This document shows positions 31,302 to 42,914 of a DNA stretch of 64,000 bases, piece by piece; position 1 is the first letter of the stretch; every line of letters starts with the position of its first letter. Made by a program: the position numbers and the translations under genes. Source of the stretch: Phialophora verrucosa. Its lineage: Eukaryota; Ascomycota; Eurotiomycetes; Chaetothyriales; Herpotrichiellaceae. The notes under the pieces were generated by a model that was not told where the DNA came from, did not search any database, and saw nothing but the letters and a program-made list of their open reading frames with translations. The stretch covers positions 1,594,098 through 1,658,097 of the forward strand of contig MSED01000008.1 of assembly GCA_002099365.1 (NCBI GenBank), in the 5' to 3' direction.

Positions 31302-33459
31302 TCAGCTGCCCATATACATATGCTGCTGTCCTTGTATTTGTTGCGGGTTTGCAAAGTCCATACCAGTCCCGCTGACGTACCCATCTGAAATATCTTCGTC
31401 ATAATATTCCCCACCACTCGACCCATCAAAACTGGGCTGCCCCATACCCCCAACATCACTCAGATCACCGGGGTCATCGGCCACAGAGGAGATCTGACTC
31501 CAGTCGATATTCTGCAGCGCAGGGTATTGTTGCAGCAATGCCGCAGGCAAGGCAAACCCACCGGTCCCGGTATTGGGATCCATCCCAATCATCATGGGTT
31601 GCGGCATGGGTTGTAAACCGCCTTGCTGAGCATATTGAGCGTGTTGAACTTGTTGCTGTTCCATCATGGCTCGGTTCTGGCGCTCTGCTTTCTCTTCCTC
31701 AAGGAGTGGCTTAATGCATATCCGGCCAGCTTCACTCCGGAAATGTCGACCGAGGGCATCCGCTCGCGCAAATCGTCTTCCGCAACCCCAGTGTTGGCCT
31801 GGTGTGGAGTGGAGTTCACCTTTGCAGACGAACTTCTTCTCGCCGCTGTGCAGTCCCTCGTGCCGCTTGCGGTCGTGTTGTCTCGCAAAAGCTTTTCCGC
31901 AGACGGTACAGACGAAAGGCCGCTCATCTGTATGCGTTCGTAGGTGTGAGCGTAGGTTATAAGCCCGAGTGAAACGTTTCGGGCATAGGTTGCATTGAAA
32001 TGTTGCCGGGTGCTTTTGGACTCTCGTGCTAGCTCCGGATTGAGACGCATTTGGTCTGTTCGGATCCGCCAGATCAAGAATGTAATCCCTATTCTGACCC
32101 ATCGACGAGGTACTAGCTCGGCGGTTCTTGTCGATGCGGCCTGACTGCACGCCAGGCCCGGGAGACGATTCTCGCGACATGGAACCGCCCCGTTCAGGAG
32201 TACTAGAACGTACAGATAGACTGTTGCGGGCTGCATTGGTGGCTGTAAGGCCTGGCGAACTGGATCTCGATAGTGGACGTGTGAACGTGACGTCGGACTT
32301 GCTTCGATTTCTGCCCCCTATATCTGCCGTTAGCTAGTTTTCAGTGTGTAGGACATCGTCGTGGCTTACTGTTGCTGGAAGGTGGACTCAGAGCACCCTC
32401 CATTGTGTCGCCTTGTGGTCCAAAGCTTTGCTGTCTCGAAACGGGCGCAGGCTCGATGTTGATTGTTGGAGGCGCAAACTGATCGGCTTGCCCGATGTCA
32501 GAGACGACTGAGGTATTCCGCATGTGGTTACTTGGTACAACAGGGGCTTGGACTTGATATTGTGGTGGTGGTTGGGTTGAATAAACGTCCGGGACCGGAA
32601 TGCCCATCGGTTGGCTCAGCAAGCCACTCCCGTCCATGCCGGGGCCCGGTTGACTACCTTCCATATGGGGCATGAGCCTGGGCGACCGGTAAGCCTGGTC
32701 ACCTAGGTTGAAGGATTCTATGCCAAAGGTATTGCTAGAATCAGGTTGCGCGGGGAGGTACGGGGAATGGCTGAGATCTACTCCTGTATTATGCAGCTCT
32801 GCATGGGCAAGATACGGAGAGTGTTGCGCCGATGAGACGTCACTGTGTTCTGATGGCGCTCTCCGATGCTGGGTGAAGCTCAGGCCAGAATAGGCACTTG
32901 AAGGGTCAAGCGAAGCATTTCGTGAATGCTGCGGGGTATAGAACTGGCCATTGGTTGAAGCCGGTGAGCCAGGTTGAGACGACTGGGTCTGGTTCTCAGG
33001 CGGCTGTAGGCCAGGAGATTGATGATCTTGGGGAGACGATACTTTGCTTAACTCGGCCGGATTGACGTTATGCTGGGGATTTATATCAAAGGCCTGGCTC
33101 AAGGAATAGTTCTGGTTAAAGTCATTGTTCATGTTCTCGCTCTGGTACATGAAGGCGCCGTTATTGTAGGACTGATCCAAATTTTGACCTGCGAATTGAT
33201 TTTCTGAGTAAATATTCTGGTATTGGCTGTTGTTGTAGAAATTGGCCTGGTTGGGGTCCGGCTGGAGTCCGCCCTGTTGCTGCGAACCAAGAAAGGGGTT
33301 GTTGAAGACGCTTGTTGTGTTGAACTTGCCGTGTGTCAAGGCTTGCTGTACAGAAGGGTCGACTCCAGGCACTGTACTGGGGTAGTGGTTTGGCGAAGGT
33401 TGAGGGCTTATGTGCTGCGCATTTCCTCTCGAAGGGGATCTTCCTCGGGTGTTGTCCAT
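31302..33459 (-). CDS. crzA: Calcineurin-responsive C2H2 transcription factor CrzA
   Basis: Two exons, 32370-33459 and 31302-32323 (2112 nt, 703 residues); the 46-nt intron has gtaagc/ggcag ends. The long Gln/Asn/Ser-rich N-terminus carries PTINIE (in FAPPTINIEPAP), a PxIxIT-type calcineurin docking site. Two canonical C2H2 fingers lie at about 474-494 (CNLCPKRFTRAYNLRSHLRTH without its last residue in a 20-mer) and 502-522 (CTVCGKAFARQHDRKRHEGL). A third atypical finger follows, with a CKGELHSTPGQHWGCGRRF insert typical of Crz1/CrzA. Ser-rich stretches (LSRSSSPG, STPERGGS) fit calcineurin-controlled phosphosites. It activates calcium, cation and wall stress genes when dephosphorylated. Identification is firm. 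Confidence 0.95.
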
Positions 33460-35491
33460 CTTTTGAGCTCAAGCTCCCCCTATGATCCGCTCCTAGTCGT
33501 GTCAAGGATGCCCTGGGTGGACGTAATAAGAAGTGCTCGAGGCGGCCGATGATGACACTCCTTCGGGAGTATTTGGGCTGTCGATAACAGCGCAAGGCTC
33601 AAGTAAGGTTCAACTCGCGCCAGGAGGTTGGTAGAGAGGTATTCTTTGTGGATTAGCCTGTGGCGCAGTATGTTAGAAGAGACATTCTCGTGGGATACAT
33701 GACCGACCGGGCTAAAACCTACTCAGCCGCGCAGTGAGGCTGTGCCCCGGCGGAACAGGTTATAAAGAGTCGCCAGGACACCCAATGACAGAACCAGTAG
33801 AGATATGTGGGCTTTAGACAGGCGCGACGCGACGCAGGTCGACAGAAGGGTTGGCGACGGGTGGTGGCCAATATGTGCTGCGAATGTGAGGTGAGTCGAT
33901 CTTCGCACGGGCAACCTGGAAAAAGGACCAGACTGCGGGGGTGAGGACCGGTGAGATAAGGCAACAGCAACTCCAAAGAATCGAACAGCACTGACGGGGA
34001 GGGACAGCTGTGTGATCAAGGTAAAAATGTCTGCGTATATCCAAGCTGCGACAGATATGAATTGAGAGGAAAGTGGGTGCGGCAGTGGGAACGTAATGGC
34101 GGGATGAAGAAGAGTCGAGATGTGAGATGTCGAGCCAAATGGGGTCCTAAACTGGTGGTTACAAGGTGTCGGCGGCACGCTTGAAACCAGCCGGACTGAT
34201 CGCTTCACCTCTGGCAATGGGGAGAGTGACCACGCCTGCATTCTCACCATCGACTCTGATTGGTCTGTGTGGCTCCTGTTCATCGTACCAAAAGGCTACC
34301 AAAGGCCCCGATAGGCATCACATCCAGTTCTACAAGCTGTATACTTCCGAGCATCACCGGAGTCCTTTTAGGTGTCCGCTTGCAAATGACAGCAGGGCCG
34401 CAATCAATATCAATATTCCCCTGTCGCGAAAGAACATTACCTTCTGACTCCCGCACCACCATTTTCCTCGTTACACGCATCAGATCTACTTCTATTTCAG
34501 GTGCCAACATATTGTGACTAAGAAGTCAGTCCTGCTCCGCGGGTGCTACCCAGGATGAGGTACGGGGAACGACCGATCAATGATCATCCACACGAATGGC
34601 ATAAGATCAAGATTCGGCCCAGAGTTGCCAATTCTGTTCATGCCATGAATGTAAGTTCTGTTGTTCTGGAAGATGAGGCCTGAATTACAAGTTGCCCTGC
34701 ATTAAGGCTGCCTTCTCTGGGCCCGTCACGCGAGACCCACCCTTCAGAAGGCCACAATCACCTGTCTGCCTTGCATAAGTCACCCCCTCCGACGAAAACT
34801 CCTGTCAGCGACTGTATCTTAATGCCATGGTTCCTGGTGATCATGACGTTGAATCTCACGCAATCAATCTGAAATGAAGGTATGAACCAGAGCATGGACA
34901 ATATAGGTTTTGTTTTTCATTACTCCTTCTTTCCTCGCATGATCTTCCCCGAGTTTTGCTGGCTCCTTTCTATGTTACAAAGCACACCGTCATCTATGCT
35001 CGAGAACGAAACGTCGACCTTTTCGGGTTGTTTCTTCCATCTCCGGTATTCTTCTTTGTAGAACTTCTTTTGCGAACTCCTCGTTGTGCCAGGGAGCGCC
35101 TTTGGATTTTTGTAGCTTGTGACGCCTTGAACGCCTTGCTCCCCAATCGGAAAATGCTGCCATAGATAACACCCTGCTGACCCTTGTACACATAGAAAAC
35201 ATACGGAAACAAGGAAATATGCCGTGCAGGAAAGTAATCGTCATCCGTCGTAAAAGGGATTTCGTGTCTTTGGCTATACTGCCTGCCGCGACCGAGTAGC
35301 TGAGCGTTCCAGCCGAACCTAGGTCATGGTCAGACAGATCCGGGTTATGCCAAAGAAGAAGCCTCTGTGTTCCCGCCAGCGGTGCAAAGTTCGTGGTATG
35401 GTTATTATTCGGGCGGTAGTCATTGAAGAAGTTCCGACATCGACACCTGGCACGATGGCGTACCATGAGATGGTATCCCTGGACAGGAATT
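33460..35491. other. crzA upstream region and ckiA 3' flank
   Basis: About 2 kb. The first 0.8 kb upstream of crzA contains several minus-strand ATGs and a 186-codon frame (33723-34283); these look like leader or upstream-ORF material. 34.3-35.5 kb holds no recognised feature. Confidence 0.4.
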
Positions 35492-37167
35492 TCAACCTGC
35501 TTACTTGTGAGTAGACAGACGATCGCACGGGGGAGAAGGAAAACGTACCACAGCACAGTACCTTCATAATCTTTTGCATAAAACCTTGATTCTGCTGTTC
35601 CTGTTGCTGAGGCGAGCGTCCTTGGTTGTTCTGCAGGGCTCCAGTCGCCGGACTCGTTCTCGCTTGTTGATTCACCAGATTTGCATTGCTGTTCTGGAAT
35701 TGAGCTTGAGTGCTTGCTGGAGGAGTGTTCATGTCGAGTTGGCCCGCTAAGCCACTACCTCTCTTCGGGAGATTGCCCCCGGCGGCGCCGCTTGTGCGAT
35801 CTCGAGCGCTCTTCCCCATGGCTGCCACTCCGGGTTTCGCGGGTGACCCTGGGGGCGGGGGCTGCGCTGCGTTTAAACGATCCGCCGATATCCCTGCTCG
35901 CTCCCGTGGAGTTCGTGTTCCATCTCTGCCTTGCACGGCAGAGGCCCCATGCAGAGCGCGAGCAGATGCTTCAGCGGGAGGGTTGGTGTTGTGCAGGTGA
36001 AGTTGAGATGGATGCTGCTTGACAGCTTCCCAGCCGCGGCCACCGTTCAACTTCATCCAGTCATACTCGCCGTCTTCGACTTCACCCGTGTTTTTCAGCG
36101 CCTGAGTGAACAAATCCCGCAAAAAGTCGTAATCGGGGGTGTCTTCGAACCCCAGATTTCGAACGTAGCTGAGATATTTGTTAAACTCCTCTGAAACCAC
36201 ATTAGCGCGATCACGCCTATTCGTCCGAATCACATTTAAACATACCAGGAAAACCTTCGCAGAGATCTTTGATAGCCGTCGTCTGCTTCTTCTCACCAAT
36301 CTTTTCGTACTTCTGCTTGTTGGTAGCCGCCTTGAGGCCCTGCCATGGCAGGCCGCCTCTCAGAAAGTACATGAAGACATGACCAAGGGCCTCCAAATCG
36401 TCTCTTCGCGACTGTTCTCGTCCCAGATGTGTGTTGATACTCATATAGCGGGCTGTCCCAGATAATGACTTTCGCTCGCGATATGGGATGTGTTGCTTTG
36501 TCTTGGGATCACGGTATTGTTTGGCCATGCCAAAGTCCACCACATGAATGACGTTGGCCGCTTTTGTGTTAGGTCGGCCAATAAGAAAGTTGTCTGGTTT
36601 GATGTCCCGATAGATGAGGTTTTTCTCATGGATAGTCTGCACTCTCGAAAGCTGTTGACGAGTCAGCTGTGGCCTTATGTGTTTGGAGAAGGAGATGGTA
36701 CCATCTGCTTCGCAACCATGACGACTGTTTTGATTGAGAACCGTCTGTTGCAGTGATCGAAAAGGTCTTCCAGACTGGGACCGAGCAGATCAATCACCAA
36801 GATGTTGTGCAGGCCTTCCTGTCCAAAGTAATAGACATTGGGAATGCCAGCTAACAATGGAAAGTCAGTTGTTTGCTTTGATGCGAAGGTTGCAGTGGAT
36901 ATAGCTTACGACAGCCAACCAAGATCTTGTATGTTCTATACTCATCTCGCAGCTGAGGAGCATCGCTTTTTCTAGGTTCCTATCCACAAAGTATAAGTCC
37001 GCTGACATTATCGTCTGTTTCGCTTAGTTAGAGCTCACAAATTTGATGGCTACCTGCTGGTTGTTGAGCAGGTTGGTGCCTTCGAAAATAACGCCAAATG
37101 AACCCTCCCCTATTTTCTTGCCGACGCGATAGTGCACTCCGACGACATTGGATGATGAAGACGCCAT
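35492..37167 (-). CDS. ckiA: Casein kinase I, YCK type
   Basis: Six exons on the minus strand: 37039-37167, 36910-36979, 36702-36850, 36246-36651, 35549-36190, 35492-35496 (1401 nt, 466 residues). The kinase core is complete: GEGSFGVIFEG glycine loop, VAIKFEPRKSDAPQLRDEYR, PGIPNVYYFGQEGLHNILVI, LLGPSLEDLFDHC, catalytic YRDIKPDNFLIGR, and DFGMAKQYRD. LPWQGLKA and EEFNKYLSYVRNLGFEDTPD finish the lobe. A Pro/Gln-rich tail ends QNQGFMQKIMKVLCCG. The paired terminal cysteines suggest palmitoylation and plasma-membrane binding as in yeast Yck1/2 and Aspergillus CkiA. The last exon contributes only GT plus TGA; without that splice the frame would read through to 35319 with an unlikely tail. Kinase identity is certain; the 3' end is moderate. 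Confidence 0.93.
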
Positions 37168-38659
37168 GGTCAGGTGTATGGAGGCCCGTTGTTCACGCGG
37201 AGCGTAGGTACGGGTGATTGGAAGATTGTCAACAGGGTGGTGGTCGCGGAGAAGGAGAGAGTGTGAGGCTGGGTGTGAAGTGCCAGGCTTTGGGGCGGTT
37301 CACACCTCTGCCACCACCGTAACTGCGGAGGTCAGTGAACGTGCAAAAACACACACAAGATGTCGGAGTGACGAAGTACATACACTAAGAAAAAGGCCTC
37401 GGAAAGATAGGGCACATGCGGTGGGATATTGTGGCGGTCAATGAGGATGGCACCTGCGCGGATGTTGTTTTGTCTCGAGGAGATGAAGTTCCCGCAGTCA
37501 GAGCGAGAAGCTCCTGCCAAGCCTGCAATGGCTATAGCCGCGGACCTGCCACCCTCTGGTGCCTCTGTGCTCCACCAAGAGGGCCAGTTAAGACAGACAC
37601 ACAGACACTCCGTCCCCCCTTCTTATCAAACGGCGGTCGAGTTGCAATTTTGCGAGGAAACGAGAGCAAGGGATGACTGTCATCAAAACCATTTTATTTC
37701 CTCGTGTGGCTCTGCACTCCTACGACCAGTGATCAGGCAAGACGCCTCACTCGGATGCGCTACGGTGGCGGTGAGGCTCCTTCAGGAAACATCTGCAACC
37801 GACAGCTGATGCCTGCAGGGCGAGACCTCGACGTTAACCGCCGTACCATGGCCCATACCGCTCAAAGCAGCAGGGCTAGGATTTCGCGGGACGAATCGCT
37901 GTTATGCTCCATCCCTCAATACTTCACTGCGTAACACCCAATCGGCTGTGGCATATTTGCTTCGCCCGTTTTATTCTGTGAGCAGACGGCCAGCGACTCG
38001 AGCGGGGACCGTGATCGATAATCTGCATCGTGCTTGCCTACGAGCCCAAAGCGTGCAGACTCCGGGCACAAAGATGGGGACAGGATGATGCATCCCTCGC
38101 CTAAGTTATTGACTGGTTGGTGGGCTGTGGTGGGCCTGATTACCTCGTCTGCCGCTCTTTGGACGCCTCCGATATCGTTCTGGTGGTTCCCTTCTCTTTG
38201 TGGTATTCTACTGGGTACGCACATCTATATTAGTTGAAATGAAGCCCTGCCCTGGCTCTCTCGAGACGGAATCGCCCTGTCGCCCGTTCTTCCATCTGTT
38301 GCGCGTGCGATTCCTAGCTAGAGCGCAACTACCTGAAACGCGGCATGCATACCGAGTACTCCGTACCGATGCAAAGCTATCTGCTCGAGCTTCGAGACTC
38401 CGGAAACGCCCATGCAGGCACCATGCATGCATGCCATGCTCCGCAACTGTGCGCAAATTCTGCACACCCCGATCTCTCCTTCTCCAGCGCGTGTATTATG
38501 CAAGTATGAATGTCCCGAGCCAAATAGTCGTGCCATCAGCCTGGATATGTGTTGAGGCTTCCACCATGAATCCCTTCCTCAGTGCAGCTGTCTGCCTGGA
38601 TTGACCATCACCTGCGGGTTTTCCACCTCATTTACTTCTGTGCTCCACTCCTACCAACC
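37168..38659. promoter_or_regulatory. Long ckiA upstream region
   Basis: About 1.5 kb between the ckiA start and the stop codon of the next minus-strand gene. It presumably holds the ckiA promoter, any 5' leader introns and the neighbour's 3' UTR. Several gcatgcatgc-type palindromes occur near 38404-38440. No gene was recognised. Confidence 0.4.
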
Positions 38660-40857
38660 TTACTTCCTCGCCGACAATGCCGTAGGAGAGCTGCCACCTC
38701 CTGTCGACTGACTACCATATCGCATCACCTTTCTCAGTGGAGAAGGCGTTGCTGGCTGGAACGGAGAAGCTGAGACTGCCGTCGGCTGAATATCCGCATG
38801 CTCATCCTTCCTGAAAAGCCCGCCAAAGTGCAAACTCCTGCTCTTTTTAACCACGTTTCCTGCAACATTGGTGATTTTCTGATTCGCGTCACGTTGTTGC
38901 AAGGGTCCGCCTGTGGCCGTCGAGTTGATACTAGATTTGGATCTCGAGAACAAACTGACACCACTCCTGCTCTTCTTCAGCACACCGGATTGTCCTTTTG
39001 CAGCACTGCGGCTCTTGATGGGACTTTGAGTTGGTGTTGGGACCACGACCTGAGGTTTGCCGGTCTCAGAAAGGGCAATGTTTGCCGACCGAGGTGTGTC
39101 ACGGGCATACTGGCTGAGATCACCGAGTGAAGGAGAATAAATCGGAGCATCCTCCAGTGAGATAGAGTCGGAATCGGTGTCGATTTCTGCGTCAGGAGCC
39201 GATGCCTGCAGCTGGGAATCAGTTTGAGGAGAACCACTGTCCGCCGGCATGATTGACACCAATTGATTTCCAACTGACAGCGGAACAGCCATGGTATCCG
39301 GTGGATGCATTCTCAATGGGTTGACGCCTTTAGCGTCCCCGGATACAGATTCAGACGCCACATAGCCATTCTTCTCATTTGAGAACACCATTGGGGACGG
39401 GACGAATCGGCCAGCAGCCAGTGCATCGTGCTTAGATCTGGGATTCGACGAGTTTGTAACTGACCGCACACCACGCTGTGGTACTGGTGGCCGACGTCGT
39501 CTATTGCTCCCTGGAGTCAAAGCCGTGGACCCTTTTGCCCGAGACGACGCTGCTATCGGTTGGCTGACTGGAGGAGCAGGTTTTGACGGCGATATTGGTG
39601 GGAAATATTGCCCTGCTTTCTTCGGGTTACTAGTGGCTCTGTCCCCCTTGTTGAGGTTGAAGAGAGATGACCTTGAGCGAAGGAAAGACATGTTACGTGG
39701 AAGGGTTGAGTAGAAGTCCAGTTTGTCGACCGCGCTAGCAAAAGATTTCGTGAGAGAGCCAAAAGGCGAATCGTTGTCGCTATGTTCGGCAGCGAACTCT
39801 GTCGTGTGGAGGTCTATGATGTCGCCCAGAAGAGGCGGGTCTTCGGCTCCTTTTGATTCTGCTATACTCTTGGTGTTTAGAGACCTGCGTCGAATATGGC
39901 CAGTGCTAGTAAGTCCTTTGATCTTTCCTTTGTAGAGACTTATCGTTTCCGCTCGGCGGCTCGATAAACCTCGCTTCAGTGCTGGCTGGTCAGTGTCTTC
40001 CATCTGTCCATCTGTTTCCTCGATCTGCTGCGGCTGTGAAACTGCCCCTGAAGGACGGTGAGCCCCAGTCCTGATCTTGTTCCTGATGACATTTCTGAGC
40101 CGCAAGATCCGTCCCGTCTTCAACGCAGTCCCGTCGACAAGCTGGTGGACTTTATCCTCTGCAACTGGTGAGAGAGCAGAAGCCTCGGGCGGTGGACCTT
40201 GGGGTGCTTCTCCAGAGTCTTGGCTGAGTTTTGCGACCCAGCCGACCTGTGGGTTCCACGTAGACTGAGAGAAAGCGACATCAGATATTTCTCCGCAATG
40301 GACTCCCTCAGCACGAGCGACGGAGACATTGGTGGTACTAGTCAGTACTGGAGCAGAAATGACACTGCGAGCAACGGTTGATGTACTGGCGGTCTTGGGA
40401 AGTTGAGTTGAAATGCTGCGAGGGTAAGGAGTTCGTTCCGTCGGGCGTGAAAAGGGGAGCCATGACTTGGGCCGCAGCCGTTGCGCTCGACGACGTATGC
40501 TGTTGAACCGCTGTGGTCCCTTTTGTGATGTAATTTTCTCCTCGACCTTCACTCTTTCTGGCGAGTTTGACTTGACAGATTCTTGCCCGCCTGTGTTGAC
40601 GAAACTCGGTTCAGGTGTTGGGGGAGGCTGATTATTCGGGTCACATCGATGCGAGAGACTAGACTCAGCACCCAAGCGCAGTCCATCCTTGGACGGGATC
40701 CTCGAAGCTGAACACGGGGTTAATGTTGGTAGGGGCGTGCTTCAGACGCTTCCTCACCTTGTCGCGAGCCAGCACGACTAAAAGACCGGATGGTGTCCAA
40801 GGAGAAGATTGAAAACGACCCCTTGCTCCGGGAGTGGGTATGAGTATGAGAGACCAT
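38660..40857 (-). CDS. Unknown Ser-rich basic protein
   Basis: Two exons, 40758-40857 and 38660-40707 (2148 nt, 715 residues); the 50-nt intron has gtgagg and ttcag ends. The start was chosen because joining the exons gives MVSHTHTHSRSKGSFSIFS, then LDTIRSFSRAGSRQASRIPS. The rest is low complexity, with islands RAQRLRPKSWLPFSRP, RLRNVIRNKIRTGAHRPSG, FYSTLPRNMSFLRSRSSLFN and SLEDAPIYSPSLGDLSQYAR. Near the end come KKSRSGVSLFSRSKSSI, KKSRSLHFGGLFRKDEH and SPLRKVMRYGS. The repeated KKSRS words look like basophilic phosphorylation sites. No domain recognised. Polarity, septation or cytoskeletal scaffold roles are common for such proteins, but nothing here proves one. Confidence 0.72.
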
Positions 40858-41732
40858 ACTTGACAAGATACAGGGGTGTCATGAGAAGATTAGGTTCGTG
40901 CTCGACGGCCGACCGATATGGCCACGTTGATTCTTCAGGAAAGAGAGTGAGAAGCGGAACTGGTAACAGTGACATGATAAGAGTAGTGTACAGGAGGAAG
41001 CAATTACTCTTCTGTTGCAGATCAAGGGAAAGATGGGTCGAAAGCGGCAGCGACCACTGTGAAAAGAACTCATTGAATTATGGCAGCCGCGAGGCTGGCT
41101 GCGTTGATGGAGGAATGCCAGCGACATAAGAAGTTGCGTGGACTTTGAAAACCGCAACACCTCTGTGAGACAGCAACTTCCACTCGACACGCTTGATCAG
41201 CAGAATACGCATGTTCGAAGGTCACATCCTGGGGTTTTTGCATCTCCCACCGATCCCATGTTGCTCGTTGCAGAGAGCTTCGTGGCCAGACTCTTTCGCT
41301 TGGAGTGCGACACAATCTTCAGAGGTGGTTCGCATCATACAGCTCAAGTCGCGAGCGTTATGAATACTCCCAAATGGTTATGGGATGCGGTTATCAACCT
41401 AATCACTGGACGCTGTCGTTGCGAAAGCTAAGACTGAGAGGATCCGTCACCGGTATAATCATCATATACATATTGATTTGTCGGCAAACGAGAACATCCA
41501 GTGGTCCTGTACCGGCATTTGACGGCCGAATCGCGGCCCCAGCGAACCGCACGGAGTCGACAAGTGTGGGGAGGTTCGCACGGTGCGATCTGCCTCTCGT
41601 TCAGCCGCCCCGCATAATCAGACGAAAGTTGGGATTAATAACTGAGGTTCTGCTGCCCTATATAACCTCGAGAAGACTGAAATCTTTGTGCTACCGGCGG
41701 ACATAGTCAAGACATCACTTGTGCTCCTGAAA
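40858..41732. promoter_or_regulatory. Divergent region, Ser-rich gene / SDR
   Basis: 0.87 kb between divergent start codons. It has a TATA-like word in the SDR leader (ccctatataacc, near 41658). No conserved frame. Confidence 0.4.
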
Positions 41733-42895
41733 ATGCCCTACTCTCTCAAAGGCCGAAATGTGTTGGTGACTGGAGGGTCGAGGCAAGCATTAACACTCTT
41801 ACTCCCATTGACTCTCAAGACACTGCTGACGAGTAGAGCAGGGGACTGGGAGCGCTGATCTGCGAGAAATTCGCCGCAGAAGGATCCAATATTGTTGTTA
41901 ACTACGTGAGCAGCAAGGACAGGGCCGATCAGGTGGCCGACAAATGCAAACAATCCGGAGTCAAGACTGCAGTCATACAAGCCGTGAGGATGCATCGCCT
42001 TCTAAAGCCAAGTCACTTGTCGTCTAATGGAGTTCTGCAGGACATTGGCGTTGTCGAAGACACCATCCGTCTGGTGATGGAAAGTGTTGAGCAACTAGGA
42101 GGCCTTGATATCATTATCAACAACGCAGGCTGGACCAGATTTGCCAACTTTGGAGATCTGAATGACTTGAGCCATGATGAGTGGAACAAGGTAGGGTTGG
42201 AAGTGTTGAAAATCGGACTCCTTGCTGACTGACTTGAAGTGCTGGTCAACCAACGTCATGTCCCATCTAGTGCTGATGCAGCAAGCTGGCCCCATCTTTA
42301 ATGCGAACCCTGATGGTGGAGCTTTCATTATCTCGTCCTCAGTTGCAGTAAGTGGACCCGAGTTCGTCCGACCCAGGTATATTGATTCGGCATAGGGAAT
42401 CAGCCAAGGTGGAAGTAGCATGGGCTACTCAGTCACCAAGGCAGCAGGTCTGCATTTGATGAAATGCCTTGCCAGTACGCAGGGCCCGAAGATTAGGATC
42501 AATGCCGTACTCCCAGGTCTCCTTCTGACGGAATGGGTATGTCGCCTTCGAGTTGAAACAGGCGAGCGCCGAAAGAACAAAACGATTGATATTGACGTTA
42601 TGACAGGGACTAAGGTACAGTGAAGAGCGCATCAGCGCAGTCAAGAACGCTGCTGCCCTCAAACAAGAGGTTCGAATTCCTCCAGAAGAAGAAGCATTCA
42701 ACCGACTGACGTTCTAGACTCTGCTGGACGACTGTGCCGATGCATACATCTCACTTGCGAAGAATACCTCAATCACCGGCCAGCAGATTGTTGTCGGTAA
42801 GTTTTCGACTTTTCTGCGATTTTTAGTCTTTCGTTGTAATGGGAATAAGAGACCGGCTGCTGACAACGTAAGATTCCGGCCTCGTGATTCGATAG
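41733..42895 (+). CDS. Short-chain dehydrogenase/reductase, eight exons
   Basis: Exons 41733-41782, 41842-41983, 42041-42190, 42240-42347, 42396-42536, 42607-42669, 42718-42796, 42873-42895 total 756 nt, 251 residues. The first intron begins GC, not GT: cutting after TCGAG before gcaagc restores the cofactor motif TGGSRGLG (residues about 13-20). IINNAGWTRFANF gives the NNAG motif, then SHDEWNKCWSTNVMSHL, IISSSVAGISQGG with the catalytic Ser, and YSVTKAAGLHLMK with Tyr and Lys. INAVLPGLLLTEWGLRYSEE and ITGQQIVVDSGLVIR finish the protein. Each join keeps phase. The substrate is unknown; the fold is that of classical NAD(P)H-dependent SDRs. Its stop lies 19 bp from the stop of converging FMT1. 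Confidence 0.88.
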
Positions 42896-42914
42896 ATCCA
42901 ACCGTTCCAAAGGC

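Noticed and set aside
33723..34283. 186-codon minus-strand frame upstream of crzA
   Set aside because: Low-complexity Ser/Pro/His composition with no domain; better explained as leader or upstream-ORF DNA.
35319..35548. Read-through C-terminus of ckiA
   Set aside because: Would bury the terminal Cys-Cys; a splice giving the usual short end is available.
42669..42681. tRNA B-box-like word ggttcgaattcc
   Set aside because: It is at the donor of an SDR intron and no A-box or cloverleaf can be formed around it.
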